Positions 1-10,603 of a DNA stretch of 64,000 bases are shown here, one piece after another; position 1 is the first letter of the stretch; each line of letters opens with the position of its first letter. The position numbers and the translations under genes are program-made. The DNA is from Agrostemma githago (Eukaryota > Streptophyta > Magnoliopsida > Caryophyllales > Caryophyllaceae), in assembly GCA_958450325.1 (NCBI GenBank), contig OY288256.1, positions 46,518,953-46,582,952 on the forward strand, written 5' to 3'. Below the pieces are notes generated by a model. It had not been told where the DNA came from, made no database searches, and was given only the letters and a program-made list of their open reading frames with translations.

Positions 1-352
1 TTGCCTCATTTTAAACATGAATGTCAAGACAGACACACTTGTCCCCGAACACCGAACACGCACTCGACTGATAAACTTTAGCTACAAAGCATTTCTTACA
101 TCTTTACACGTCTCGAGTCAAACATTTTAATCGACGTACTACTTGATCCAAATCCCGGCCCAAACTAACGCATTTTAAGAATCCTGAAAAAACACTTTCG
201 TACTCTCATGCAATCTCAACGCATTCTAAAACATCCTAAACTATGACAAAATCGCAAACAAACCAAAGTTAAAGTGATTACTTGTCATCTAAGTCAACAT
301 TTCAAAAGCAAAACAAAATGCAAGGCTAACAAATCAATCGAAATACTAAAAG
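1..352. other. AT-rich flank left of the solo LTR, no gene seen
   Basis: I see no open frame, RNA gene or repeat of note here. It ends in AAAAG at 348-352, the left copy of the target duplication of the solo LTR. Because 3766 onward is the other side of the same insertion site, this stretch should continue directly into the 3' flank of the mobile-domain gene, and may belong to the same older element. Confidence 0.5.
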
Positions 353-3300
353 TGTAACACCCCTAATTTTTATAAATTAAATTTGTATTCATATTTTTAT
401 TTTGTTTGCAATTTAACTCGTAATTCATTTTAATTCTTTTCGGATTTACTTTGACTTCGTCTCGATTCATAAAATCTTTATTTTAGCTCAAATTTCTATT
501 ATCAACTCCAAACTCTTTAAAAACATTTTATTATTTTCTCGAGCAATCATTTATTTAAACTTTCGTTGAATAATCATTATTTTGTTTTCGAGAGTTCAAT
601 TTAATTCATTTTCGTTTAAAAAAAACTATTTATTCGTCGAGAATTCTATTCCCTTTCAAACAATTATTTAAACTAGAGATTGACCCATTTGATTTCTCGA
701 GTCAAGAAATTATTTAATGTTACGACGAAATAATATTTTTAGCTAATTTTGCAGTTTGGATCTAATTCTCTTCTAATGCGATTTTGACCCGATTTCTTCT
801 TGTACCCGTATTTTATTTTATAATCTTTTACGATCGACTTTTAAGATTTTTTTAATCCGTCTTATAAATTTCGTGAGCTAGTATTTCTCGATCTCCTAAA
901 CGTATACGAACTCTTTTTATTTTTTTTCGTAGCTTTCGACTCCTTTTCGGACTCACTTATTCTCACTTTCTTTAATAAATAAGCTAATTCCTTTCCTTGT
1001 GATGTTATGTCTTTGGTTATTAAACCAAACACCTACACCAAGCACACACACAACCTCCTCTCATAAAAAGTATCTTTTACGTACACTACAAACAAACACC
1101 CTACAAACTCTCTATCTTGACCGAGTATTATTGTTGTTGGGGATCGGTTTTGTGCTGAGATTTCGGCTCTTACTTTATGCCTTTAGAGGATATTAATATC
1201 CTAATAAAACTCTACTTACTCCTACTTACATAAGTCATTCTTTATCAATCATTCTTCAACTCAAACACCTTTCTTTTTTTTCTCTCTTTGTTGTTACGTT
1301 GTTGATGCTCTGCTGCTGAGATCTGTGTACTGCTGCTGCGTGAGGTGGCTGTTGTCGCTTAGTGCACCCGATCCTGTGTGTTGATGGTGACGTCCTGCGT
1401 GCTATTTTTTTTTCTGCATACTAATGTTCGTGTCTTCTTCTTCTTCTTCTTACTCTTCTTCTCCTTATTTCCGTCGCTGACCTGCTGCTCGTACATGTTG
1501 CTGTCAGTACTGTCTCGGTGCTACTGCTATGGTACGTTTGCTGCACCTGCTGCAGCTGCTGTTTTGATGATGAAGCGGCTGTTATGTCGTCTCTGTTGTT
1601 GTGACTGGTGGGTCGTGTTCTACTGCTTTTTGTCGCACCTAATCAGCCTTTAATTCTTATTTCATTCATCATCTCGGCCTTAATTCGTTCCTTATTTGTT
1701 TCAAAATTGAGGGTAATTTAATTACTCTTACTCTCCGTCTCGTTTCCTCTTTCTATTCACTTATTACGTGGTTTTAATAGCATATGTTTATTTATTTCGT
1801 AGGCTTTTGTGCTATGTTCCAACGAGGACAATTATTATACTTGGCTCGGATCTCAATGAAGGTAACACATGATGGCATGACTCGGTATTGCATGATATAT
1901 ATGTTTTAGTTGCTTGTAGTATCGTTTTAAAATCGAATTTTTATACTAGCAAGCGTGTTTAAACTATATTATAATAATATGTTTTCGATATTCTAAAATT
2001 ATATTAAGGCCGAGACTAAAACGTATAAAATAAGAATTAATTTCTTAGTTTTCGTGTTTTTAATATAAATGATCAAATTGAAAATTATTGTATTGCATGT
2101 TTGTAAATCTATTAGTGCTTTTATACGATTTATTTCTCCTGTTTAAATATTTTATTTTTGAAAACTTTGAAAAGAGACTACTGTTTATTTTAAGTCTAGT
2201 TTATGTCTTTTAAATTTCGTTCAATAATTCCAAGTATTTTGGTCACAATAAATTGTTTACGAACAGACGTCGGATTAGTCCGCGAATCTGTCCATTTTTG
2301 TAAAACCTAATTTCAAACCTTTGATAAACTTTGAATTTATTCCGGGTAATTTATGTACCTAAACTTTAAAGAGTCTACTTAATGTTTCCAATTGGTTCTT
2401 CTTCAATATCAATTTTTAAACGTATTTTATTAATGAGATACCATCGGGTGTCGAATTCTGTCAATTTGTGAAAGTACAAGTAAAAACCTTTGTTACGTTT
2501 GAAATTTGGATTTACTCCAGAAATAAAAGTTTTAGTTAAGATTTTAAAGTTTTCAACCCCACTAATCTTACGTTGTTTTGATTTTTAATGATTTAATTAT
2601 GAATTTTTTTAGTAAGACAGTGCTGTTCCGGAAAATCTGTAAATTTGTAATTTAATACTTTTAATTATTTATATTTCAACCTTTTGGGGAATAATTATGA
2701 TTTTGACTTTCGTTGACTTTTAATCGTTAAATATATATTTATAAAATAAGTATAATGTTTATGTCTCGAGGCCTAATATTAACTATTTTATATAATTCAA
2801 ATGTTGAACGATTTCTAATTATAATATTACCTATTTTGAAAAGTTAATATCTGAAGAAAGCTTCCCAAAGTAGAAAGTTTTCTTTTAAGAACGTTTTGAT
2901 AATCCTATCGAATTACGACAACGATTTTGTTTTGGAGTTATGGAATAAGGACAAGTGTACGGGTAGAGTAATACAGTCTAGGTTATACGTTTTGCCATCA
3001 ACTATAAAGCTGGTGTGTCTATGTTGAGACACATTGGTCGTTGAACTGAGCATGGTTTGTGTTCAGGAGTGTGTATATTTTGACCATAAACTTAGATATC
3101 ACATCGTGTAAGCCGCCGTCGGGTTGAACTGGATTACGGATGGTGTCCAGGAGGGGTGTACATTACTTAAGCCAGGACCTCGCTGCACGCAGTCCTGTTA
3201 TAGTTTGAGTTGCCTAGTTAGAGACTGAAGTCTAATTTGTTTTGACTGAATTCTCGAACCTAGTTTAGTATGATCCTAGTGAAAGTCTATTCCGTTACAC

Positions 3301-3760
3301 TGATTGATTTCCATAACGCCATTATTATTATTGATTGACATTGATTTGCAGGTTGACAATCATTTTGAAGTATTTTACCGTATCATTTTTAATGTTTTCC
3401 ATATTCAACTATTTTGATATAATAGTAATTATGCTTTAATATTATGTAATATGGCTGGGAGAACTGTCTGAGTTGCTCCCCACTGAATTGTGGCTGTTAT
3501 GTTTATAACATGGCAGGTATTATTTGTTCTGGGGTTTGGTGTGAGCTAGCGAGTGGCGTGGATCCTATTCCGCTTGATTTATGTTTATTTATGGATTCTT
3601 AATCTCATTTGGAGAATTTTTATTTTTAGCCCTTTTGTAAAAAGTGACCTTTGTATTGACTGACCGTTCTTTTTGTAAAATATAGAACATCAGTGTGTTT
3701 TTATCCCAAACCTATCGTGTTTCCGCCACTGTATTGCATTAGAATTTATAGGGGATTACA
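353..3760. mobile_element. Solo LTR, about 3.4 kb, Ty3/gypsy-like
   Basis: The unit begins TGTAACACCCC and ends GGGGATTACA, so its ends are short inverted repeats of the TG...CA type. It is flanked by perfect 5-bp duplications AAAAG at 348-352 and 3761-3765. No internal gag or pol frame and no second copy of the terminal sequence is seen, so it reads as one LTR left by LTR-LTR recombination. The TGTAACACCC start and long length are common in plant chromoviruses of Tekay/Del type; that placement is inference. The stretch at 1260-1650 is pyrimidine-rich with CTGCTG runs, and the open frames there look like chance. Confidence 0.8.
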
Positions 3761-3814
3761 AAAAGTCTAAAATATACAAACTATACAAATCCAAACATGA
3801 ACCGTGTTCACAAA

Positions 3815-6113
3815 TTAGGGAGGACCCTTAGAAGCTGCGCCTATAGCTATCACAAACTCACCGATGTCGTCATCCACGCCTAGATCCTCTTGCTCAAAAA
3901 GAGGAGACTCGATGCCATCCTTGCCCGACAGTATATCTAGGGTAGTTGTCTCGGGAATCCTTCCCACATCCTCGGTAGCGCCCGTAGCATGAACCTCTCT
4001 CTCCGCCTCGGTCCCGAACCTAGCCTCACCCTGCGCCAAGGTCTCGCCCTGAGTCCGAGCCAGCTGCTCCTTAAGCTTGGCAATCTCATTATCCCGAGAT
4101 TGCACAAGCTACAGCAACTTGGCCTCTTCTGTCTCGAGCTCGGTCACTCGAGTCGCCAACTGTCTCACCATATCCAGAATGTCTTGCAAATACACCTATG
4201 CATTAGGGAAAAAGCACGATCAGCCTAGAAAAACCGACCCTATAAAACATACTTAGCGATCGAGGTCCCGAAGTAGCACGGGAAGAGGCAGCAGCCGCTC
4301 TCGTCGTATAGGCCCGGAAGCAGTTCGCAGCCTGCCACAACCGCTGATGGGAAACCGACGAAACCTGAAAAACAAAACCAAACAAATTAGTCACACAAAA
4401 CCTAACCCTCAAGAGCAGAGCTCAAGGCAAACCCCGAAACTTACCCGATACACCCGGTCACGCCGCTCCATCCCAAAATCCATCTCCTCAGCAAAACACG
4501 GGGGAAGAGGCTCTATAAAGGCTACCCCAGCCGAATCGACTCTAAGCAGTGTCAAGGGGAAATCTGAGGGCTGAACAGCATCAGCCGAATCGGTCAGCTG
4601 AAGGAAAAGTGAATCGTTCAAAATGAATGCAAACACTAAACCATAGGACAAAAAAAGCGATAAAACCAAAACCGACATTTCAACAATCCTAATCTTGGGG
4701 GCTACTAAGTAAAAATAAACCTTAGGAAGGAAACTTACATCCTCGATGCGCAGCTGGTGCACCAGCACAATCTCCGACGAGTAGTGACTCGTCGTACTCT
4801 TGGCCTGAGCCAACCTCCACTCAATCCCCGCCGGAAACCTAATTAGACAAGCACGCATCGTCCTAGGTGCCAATCGAGGGAAATAGGAATAAATCCGAGC
4901 ATGCAAAAACCCAAAAATATCATTAACAAAACGAAACCGAACTAGGTGAAACCACAGAACCGAATAATAACTAACCTCCAGCACTTGACCAGGACCCACG
5001 ATGGGTAAAGCCGAGCCCGAGTCCACCTTTGGTGGCCTCACCACGACTTGTAAGCAACGGATCATCTCCGCGAAAGCCGCGGTCACCCAATCAAAACGAC
5101 CCAGCTAGGGGTGAGCAAAAATATACGATACGGTTTTATTATACGTATACGATACGGTATACCCTTTCAATTATACGAATTTTTCGGATATCCGATACGA
5201 ATAACCGTATATACGATACGGTTTTCCTTAAAACCGTAGCGGATACGTATCGGAAAAAATTGAAACCGGATATCCGGTTTCCGATCCGATTTTTTAAAAA
5301 CAATAAAAAATATGAAAAATATAATCCTAATATGCATTATACAATAAAGAATTCAAAACTTACCAATTATTCTCAAAGGTAAAAAACAAAACTATTAGTA
5401 AATTTATGATTTTAGGTAATGAAACATCATATTTTTTTTGGAACAATGGTACCGCAAGTCATATATACATTTTTTTAGGTTTTTTTTATGTATTTTTGTT
5501 ATATCAATTTATATAAAACGTAACGTTGCTTAAAAACAATTAACTACTCTTAATTAAAAATGAAAAATTGTTTAAAAAAAAAAAAGAAAAATTGTAAAAA
5601 AATATAAAACCGGATACCGGATATCCGAAAAAACCGGATATCCAGAAACCGGATATCCGGAAAAAACCGGATCGGATACGGATCACAAAATTTTAAGTTT
5701 TTAAAACCGGATATCCGATACAGTTTGCAAAACCGGATCGGATATCCGGTTTTGCTCACCCCTAGACCCAGCTGATCTAAATCAGGCAGGAAAGGCAAAA
5801 TCCTAGTACTAAACCTCTCGCCCTTATCCGAGAAGTGGGTTGATCCTACGAAGTACCACAACCACAGAGGAGCATCCTGCACCGGCGTATTGAACACTCA
5901 ACCCTCTAATACAGCCACCCTCTCGAAGTAGTCAGCAATGTACGAGCTCACCAGAGAATGGGGCGCACTATAAGCCTCACACTCTAAACAGCCCCCGATC
6001 CAACCCTTGACCTCGTCACTATCTAACCTAGGGCCCTCGAGAGCCCACCTAATCATCTCAGGACCCCCGCCTGACGGATCAGCCCAAAGCAAAGACGAAA
6101 ACAACTTAGACAT
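3815..6113 (-). pseudogene. Plant mobile domain-like gene, multi-exon, broken
   Basis: A minus-strand gene can be followed from ATG at 6113 to a stop at 3815. Exon 1 (6113 to about 4976, minus the MITE) encodes a region resembling the plant mobile domain (aminotransferase-like, PMD), with WALEGPRLDSDEVKGWI early and RFDWVTAAFAEMI later. Introns follow with recognisable borders: donor GTAAGT at 4738 and acceptor at 4599; donor at 4444 and acceptor at 4365; donor at 4252 and acceptor at 4196. The first intron (donor 4975) lacks a clear acceptor. The last exon (4195-3815) is a charged coiled-coil-like tail. In-frame stops at 5898-5900 (TGA) and 4109-4111 (TAG) and the hAT MITE at 5106 disable it. 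Mobile-domain and related extra genes are known in antisense orientation near the 3' end of Tat-lineage Ty3 elements; the tract and LTR at 7403 onward fit that setting. Domain assignment is by eye. Confidence 0.6.
5106..5764. mobile_element. hAT-type MITE, 659 bp, copy 1
   Basis: Terminal inverted repeats TAGGGGTGAGCAAAA and TTTTGCTCACCCCTA bound the element, with a perfect 8-bp duplication GACCCAGC at 5098-5105 and 5765-5772, the size typical of hAT transposons. The ends are packed with short inverted motifs built on CCGGATATCC, as expected for subterminal transposase-binding sites. The core is AT-rich and has no transposase. It interrupts exon 1 of the mobile-domain gene; the gene frame resumes cleanly when the MITE and one duplication are ignored. 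A second copy lies at 40138-41273. Confidence 0.92.
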
Positions 6114-6419
6114 GGTACCCAATAGCCGTAAGACGCACCCTCCTATACTAAACAAAATAAGAAGGAATGAGACAGTTTACTACCCCTAACCGATAAAACA
6201 AATCTCAAAACCTCCCCTAATCAAAATCAACACCCCAGCGGAAAAAACATGAAAACCCCTAGCTAATAAGACCACTCGTACCAAAGCACATGACAATCTA
6301 AGCATGTTATCTGAACAAAACAAACTCAATCGAATCCCAAAGCATTCTGAAGGTAAATTTTAAACCCGTGAGTCTAACGAACCCCAAAGCATTCAGAACT
6401 CAATTTCAGTTCAATTTCA
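6114..6419. other. Upstream region of the mobile-domain gene
   Basis: AT-rich spacer between the gene start at 6113 and the minisatellite. A pyrimidine-rich stretch ending TAG (minus strand, near 6145) could be an acceptor of an upstream intron, but I cannot support another exon. No TATA box stands out. Confidence 0.35.
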
Positions 6420-7020
6420 ACTCAATTCAAATCAATGAGCCCTTGATAGCGCTTAATTTCAGTTCAATTTTGAATGAGTCCCTAGTAGCACTCAATTCAA
6501 TTCAATGAGCCCCTTGTAGCGCTCAAAACCAATTTAAATGAGTCCCTGGTAGCACTCAATCTAATTCAAAACCAATTCTAAACGAGTCCCTAGTAGCACT
6601 CAATTTAATTCAACGAGTCCCTAGTAGCACTCGATTCAATTCAATTTTAAATGAGTCCCTGATGGCACTCAATTTAATTCAAAATCAATCTAAATGAGCC
6701 TCTTGTAGGGCTCAAATCCAATTTAAACGAGTCCCTAGTAGCACTCAGTTTAATTCAACGAGTTCCTGGTAGCACTCAATTTAATTTAATTCAATTTTAA
6801 ATGAGCCCCTGGTAGCGCTCAAAATCCGATTTTGGATGAGTCCCTAGTAGCACTCAATCCAATTCAAGTCAAGTCATCAAGTCAATGAGCCCCTGGTAGC
6901 GCTTAAAATTCCGATTTTGGATGAGTCCTTGGTAGCACTCAATCCAATTTCAATTCAAGTCAATTTAATTCAATTCAATTCAATTTTAAATGAGTCCCTG
7001 GTAGAACTCAAAACAATCAA
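6420..7020. repeat. Minisatellite with GAGTCCCTGGTAGCACTCAA-type units
   Basis: At least a dozen degenerate units alternate between forms like ATGAGTCCCTAGTAGCACTC and ATGAGCCCCTGGTAGCGCTC, each followed by AT-rich CAATTTAATTCAA spacers. Spacing between cores varies from roughly 40 to 70 bp. It lies between the antisense extra gene and the polypurine tract, the position where Tat-lineage elements are known to carry variable tandem repeats in the 3' untranslated region. Confidence 0.85.
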
Positions 7021-7402
7021 ATCAACCCGAAACGAGTCTCTAAGCATTCAAACCACACGCCCTAGAGGAAAACCCAAAGCAAAAGGCAATACAAAATCAA
7101 CACAACCATCCGCCAAGGATATTAAACCAAGACTAAGACACCAATAAAACACTTAAGCAACAGACCCATGTCAGAAAACGAAATCACTAAAATAGCAAAC
7201 CCAAAATAAGTTGGCAAGCCCGGACCCGAGCTCCGACAAGTGACCGCAGGCGAGGATGCCAGGTATGATTTGTAAGCCTTGGCTGACGAGCCTCAAATAC
7301 GTAGTCCAACAGACTTAAAACGACTCGACCGGACAGCCACCAGCTCGTAATCCTCGATTGACCTGGGCGGCTACACTTTGACTTTCGCCTTGTCCAAGCC
7401 TA
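7021..7402. other. Spacer between minisatellite and polypurine tract
   Basis: No gene is seen. The stretch becomes more GC-rich toward the right (about 7210-7400) and leads straight into the polypurine tract, so it is most likely the 3' untranslated end of a plus-strand LTR retrotransposon. Confidence 0.5.
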
Positions 7403-7420
7403 AGTAAAAGTGGGGGCTCC
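7403..7420 (+). promoter_or_regulatory. Polypurine tract of a plus-strand LTR element
   Basis: The sequence AGTAAAAGTGGGGGCTCC directly precedes the LTR start at 7421. AAAAGTGGGGGCTC-type tracts are usual before the 3' LTR of Tat/Ogre elements, where they prime plus-strand DNA synthesis. Confidence 0.65.
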
Positions 7421-9250
7421 TACAGACACCCAGATTTGGACCTGGTGGCTGCAGGAGTGCCCGACAAACACCCGATGACGATCGGACAGCAATGCGACGC
7501 GAGATTACGATGTTTTAGACAGTTTTTCTATAGAACGCATCAAATAATTACTCGGAAAAATTAATTTAATATCAAGACGGCCTTAGTCGTGTCATTAAGG
7601 TCGCGTTGACACTAATTAGAGTCAATTCCGACACCGGGACCCCGAATCGACCCCGAAATATGCAAAGTCAAACCCGAGTCAACACTTCGGGCCGAGCAAA
7701 CCTCGAGACACGCGCCCGAGGCCCACCCGGAGATCGACTCTCTAGGGTTAAAAGGAAGCCTTAACCTCTAAGAAAGCCTAAGATATGCATATTCTCCGTT
7801 TTGTAAAGTTTTAAAATCGGATCTTCTTAAAGTCAAACGCCTCACACCAGGCTTCCCTAAACTAAACTGCCTCACACCAGACGTGAGTTCTGAGTCGCTG
7901 GACACCAGGCGTCCGAATAGGCAATTTAAACTACGCGAACAACTATAAATACCCCCCTCATTTCGCTCATTCAACACACAATTCTCATTCTTCTCTTCTC
8001 CCCCTTACTCAATACGAGTTTCTCTTAGCTTGGGCTCGTACTCCGACACCCAAAGCCAATGATCCACTCAATCGTACTCCCGATAAACGAATCGACGCTA
8101 CTCCTCACCTTCGAGCACCCCACTCAATACAGAGGTGCCTGTGTTCGACTAGCTACGCCGAGTCTAGCAACGGAACTCTGCCGGATTAGTCGCAAAACCA
8201 GCAAGTGGTAACGGAACTCTGCCGGAATCACTACAAGGCAAGCTAGAAGGATCCGCCCTAAAGTCGAATCGTCACTACGTTGTCATCTAAACAAAACTTT
8301 ACTTTTCAGTACTTTTATGCACTACGATAATGTCAAACGTGGACACTAGATCCATGACACGTACTAAAGCATGTAACATCCCAACCGCAACCATAAACAC
8401 TAAAACACTCTAAATAGACCCGAGTAGTTCCGAGATCCGTTCTCTCTATCTATGCATCGTGTCCCGTTTAGCGTATACTCCGAGGGTGCAACTCCTCACT
8501 ATGTGATTTACTTGCATTTCGCATTTACCGCTTTTGTATGATTTATTGCTTTTATGACCTTATAATCGCATGCTAAATCACCTAACACGGAATTCAAAAC
8601 GTAAACAAGCTAAAACTGGACAAACCGATGGTCGGGTTCCGTATTAGTCTCGATGCTCACCATACATTGTTCGACGCATCCCTATTAATACCGAGTCGAC
8701 ACATCATAAACAGAATACCAGGTAAGGTATACCACGATAACGACTAATATCTGTATTATCACGTTAAAATTGACGTGGTAATACGTATAATATTTAGTAC
8801 CCTCTACTCTCTTACGTGCATCTTTTCATGGTCTACTTGTCACGTGAAATTACATGCAAATAATGTAAACACACCTACTTCGACGACAAAGCTTACTTGT
8901 CCCTAAGTAACCGATATAACAAAGACATAGGGTTAAAATAATGGATGTTACTGTACTTCCGCCACGGCAAAGGAACAAAGTTATCAGCCCACCGATTGAT
9001 TAATAGAGGCCGCTACGTGCGGGCGGGATTGGGTGTCGATGTCTAGCGGACGTTGGCTTCCCAATACGTACCCTCACCTCTTACTCATAATAGACGGTTT
9101 CCGGATGTCCGAAACCATTGGCAATGAAAGTCATTCCAGGCATGGAGTGCTTAAGGGTACAAGTCTTTATATTTAGGTCTCGTGCCACTCAACTTTAAGC
9201 CGGCTAAGGATCAAAGTTGACTTGAACGGTTTCTGAGTCCCCATAATTGA
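7421..9250 (+). repeat. Tat/Ogre-like LTR, about 1.8 kb
   Basis: The LTR starts TACAGACACCC, probably a decayed TGTAGACACCC-like terminus, right after the polypurine tract. A TATA box is at 7944 with a pyrimidine-rich leader after it. The right end lies just before a TGGCGACTCC primer-site-like sequence; the exact end is unresolved because no clear CA terminus or duplication is visible. No reading frame of note is present. Having the tract on the left and a primer site on the right means this LTR could serve two adjacent internal regions. Confidence 0.55.
7944..7951 (+). promoter_or_regulatory. TATA box in the Tat-like LTR
   Basis: CTATAAATACC lies in the middle of the LTR, followed about 30 bp on by a CT-rich stretch (from 7970) that looks like a transcript start and leader. 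This fits the U3/R border of a plus-strand LTR. Confidence 0.65.
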
Positions 9251-9254
9251 CTCG

Positions 9255-9266
9255 GTGGCGACTCCA
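9255..9266 (+). other. Primer-binding-site-like sequence
   Basis: GGTGGCGACTCCAC follows the LTR. TGGCGACTCC-type sites are common after the 5' LTR of Tat/Ogre elements. The exact primer tRNA is not checked here. Confidence 0.5.
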
Positions 9267-9308
9267 CAAAATCGGAAACGAATTCGGTTCACTAAAAAGG
9301 TCGCCTTA

Positions 9309-10603
9309 TGACAGGCTAAAGTCGTATGCCTCAAATTACTAATTTATAATCACTTATAACCAACTAACTAAAACAATAGTATAATGGAAATAAGGGTCGA
9401 ACCCACAGAGAATTGGATTAACTATAACTGCGTACTAATGTAGAAAGATAAATAACTAATTAATTAAACACTAAGAAAGGGGGGTTTTAAATGATTTTCT
9501 AACAGCTAAAACTGATAACGATTAAAACTTTAACTAAATCAGATGATTAAAAGGTCTCGGTCAAGAACAAATCCACAACTTAATCACAATTGATCATCGA
9601 AATCCGGTTCAAATTATTATTCTTGATTACTTTATCGTGAATCGTAGATTCCAATCCTCCTTACGAATAATTAATTAAAACGTATCCCGTTCTTAATTAG
9701 ATCTAACTGTTAAACAACCTAAACAATCCAGTTCTAGATTTAATTCAACAGCAGCTTTAATAAATAGAGAATTCGATAAAGAGGTAAATAAACACATACA
9801 ATCCAGTTGTGCTATAAATCTATGATAATTTCTCCTAAGTCTTAATATCAACGAATCCCGTTCAATAATTAAGTCTTAGATGTTACTCAGGTCAAATTAA
9901 TCAACAAATCCTGTTCAATTAACAAAACTAACAATAGAACGATGAAATAGAAAACTAGTTGATCACTCTAGAAATCAATAACAACATTCATGTAATTAAA
10001 CTGAGCAAATAAATCAATAATCAAGAATAAAGATAAGAACTTTCAAACTAACAATCGATAATTAAGCGTTTCAATGTCTTGAACCGAGATGAAAATATTA
10101 GTTACACATAATCTTGGAGAAAATTAGGGTTGAACGTCTCATCTCCAATGTTACGTTAAACTTGATGGAATAATAATAAAATCTAAACTAATAATAATCT
10201 ATACTAATAGTGATCTCATAAAAATTAAGGTAAGTCTATTACTTACCAAATTCTAATAATAAAATAAAATAAAATAATAATACTAATAAATAATAAGCTG
10301 AGACGGAATCCAACACAATTCAAATTCCGTCTTCAATATCCGAGCTGTGCAAGACTGTCGGTTCCGTTTCTTCGTCTGGCCTGGGCTTGTTCTTCTAGAT
10401 CTGTCTTGGCCTCACCTTATCTTCGTGTTTCATCACATTCTCGGCCCGAACCAAGGAAAGAGTAATATCGTACTCTAATATCCTCCAAAATAACTTATAT
10501 AACATTCATACGAATATTACACAAATGTGATCCAAAAATACCGATTAAGTCAATATAACCACGCTGAAATTGTCGGTAAGACACTACTAAATATGGCCTA
10601 TCA
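9309..10603 (-). repeat. 3' LTR of the non-autonomous Athila element
   Basis: It is 1,295 bp long and nearly identical by eye to the 1,298-bp partner at 15965. Differences seen include single-base changes and a CAATTAAT/CAAATAAAT indel. A TATATAA-like sequence on the minus strand near 10495 lies about 100 bp inside the element-oriented start and is a possible promoter. Read on the minus strand the LTR runs TGATAGGCC to CCTGTCA. Confidence 0.9.

Noticed and set aside
999..1653. Open frames on the plus strand inside the first solo LTR
   Set aside because: They are low-complexity Leu/Phe/Cys-rich translations of pyrimidine- and CTG-rich DNA within an LTR; no domain and no sensible start context.
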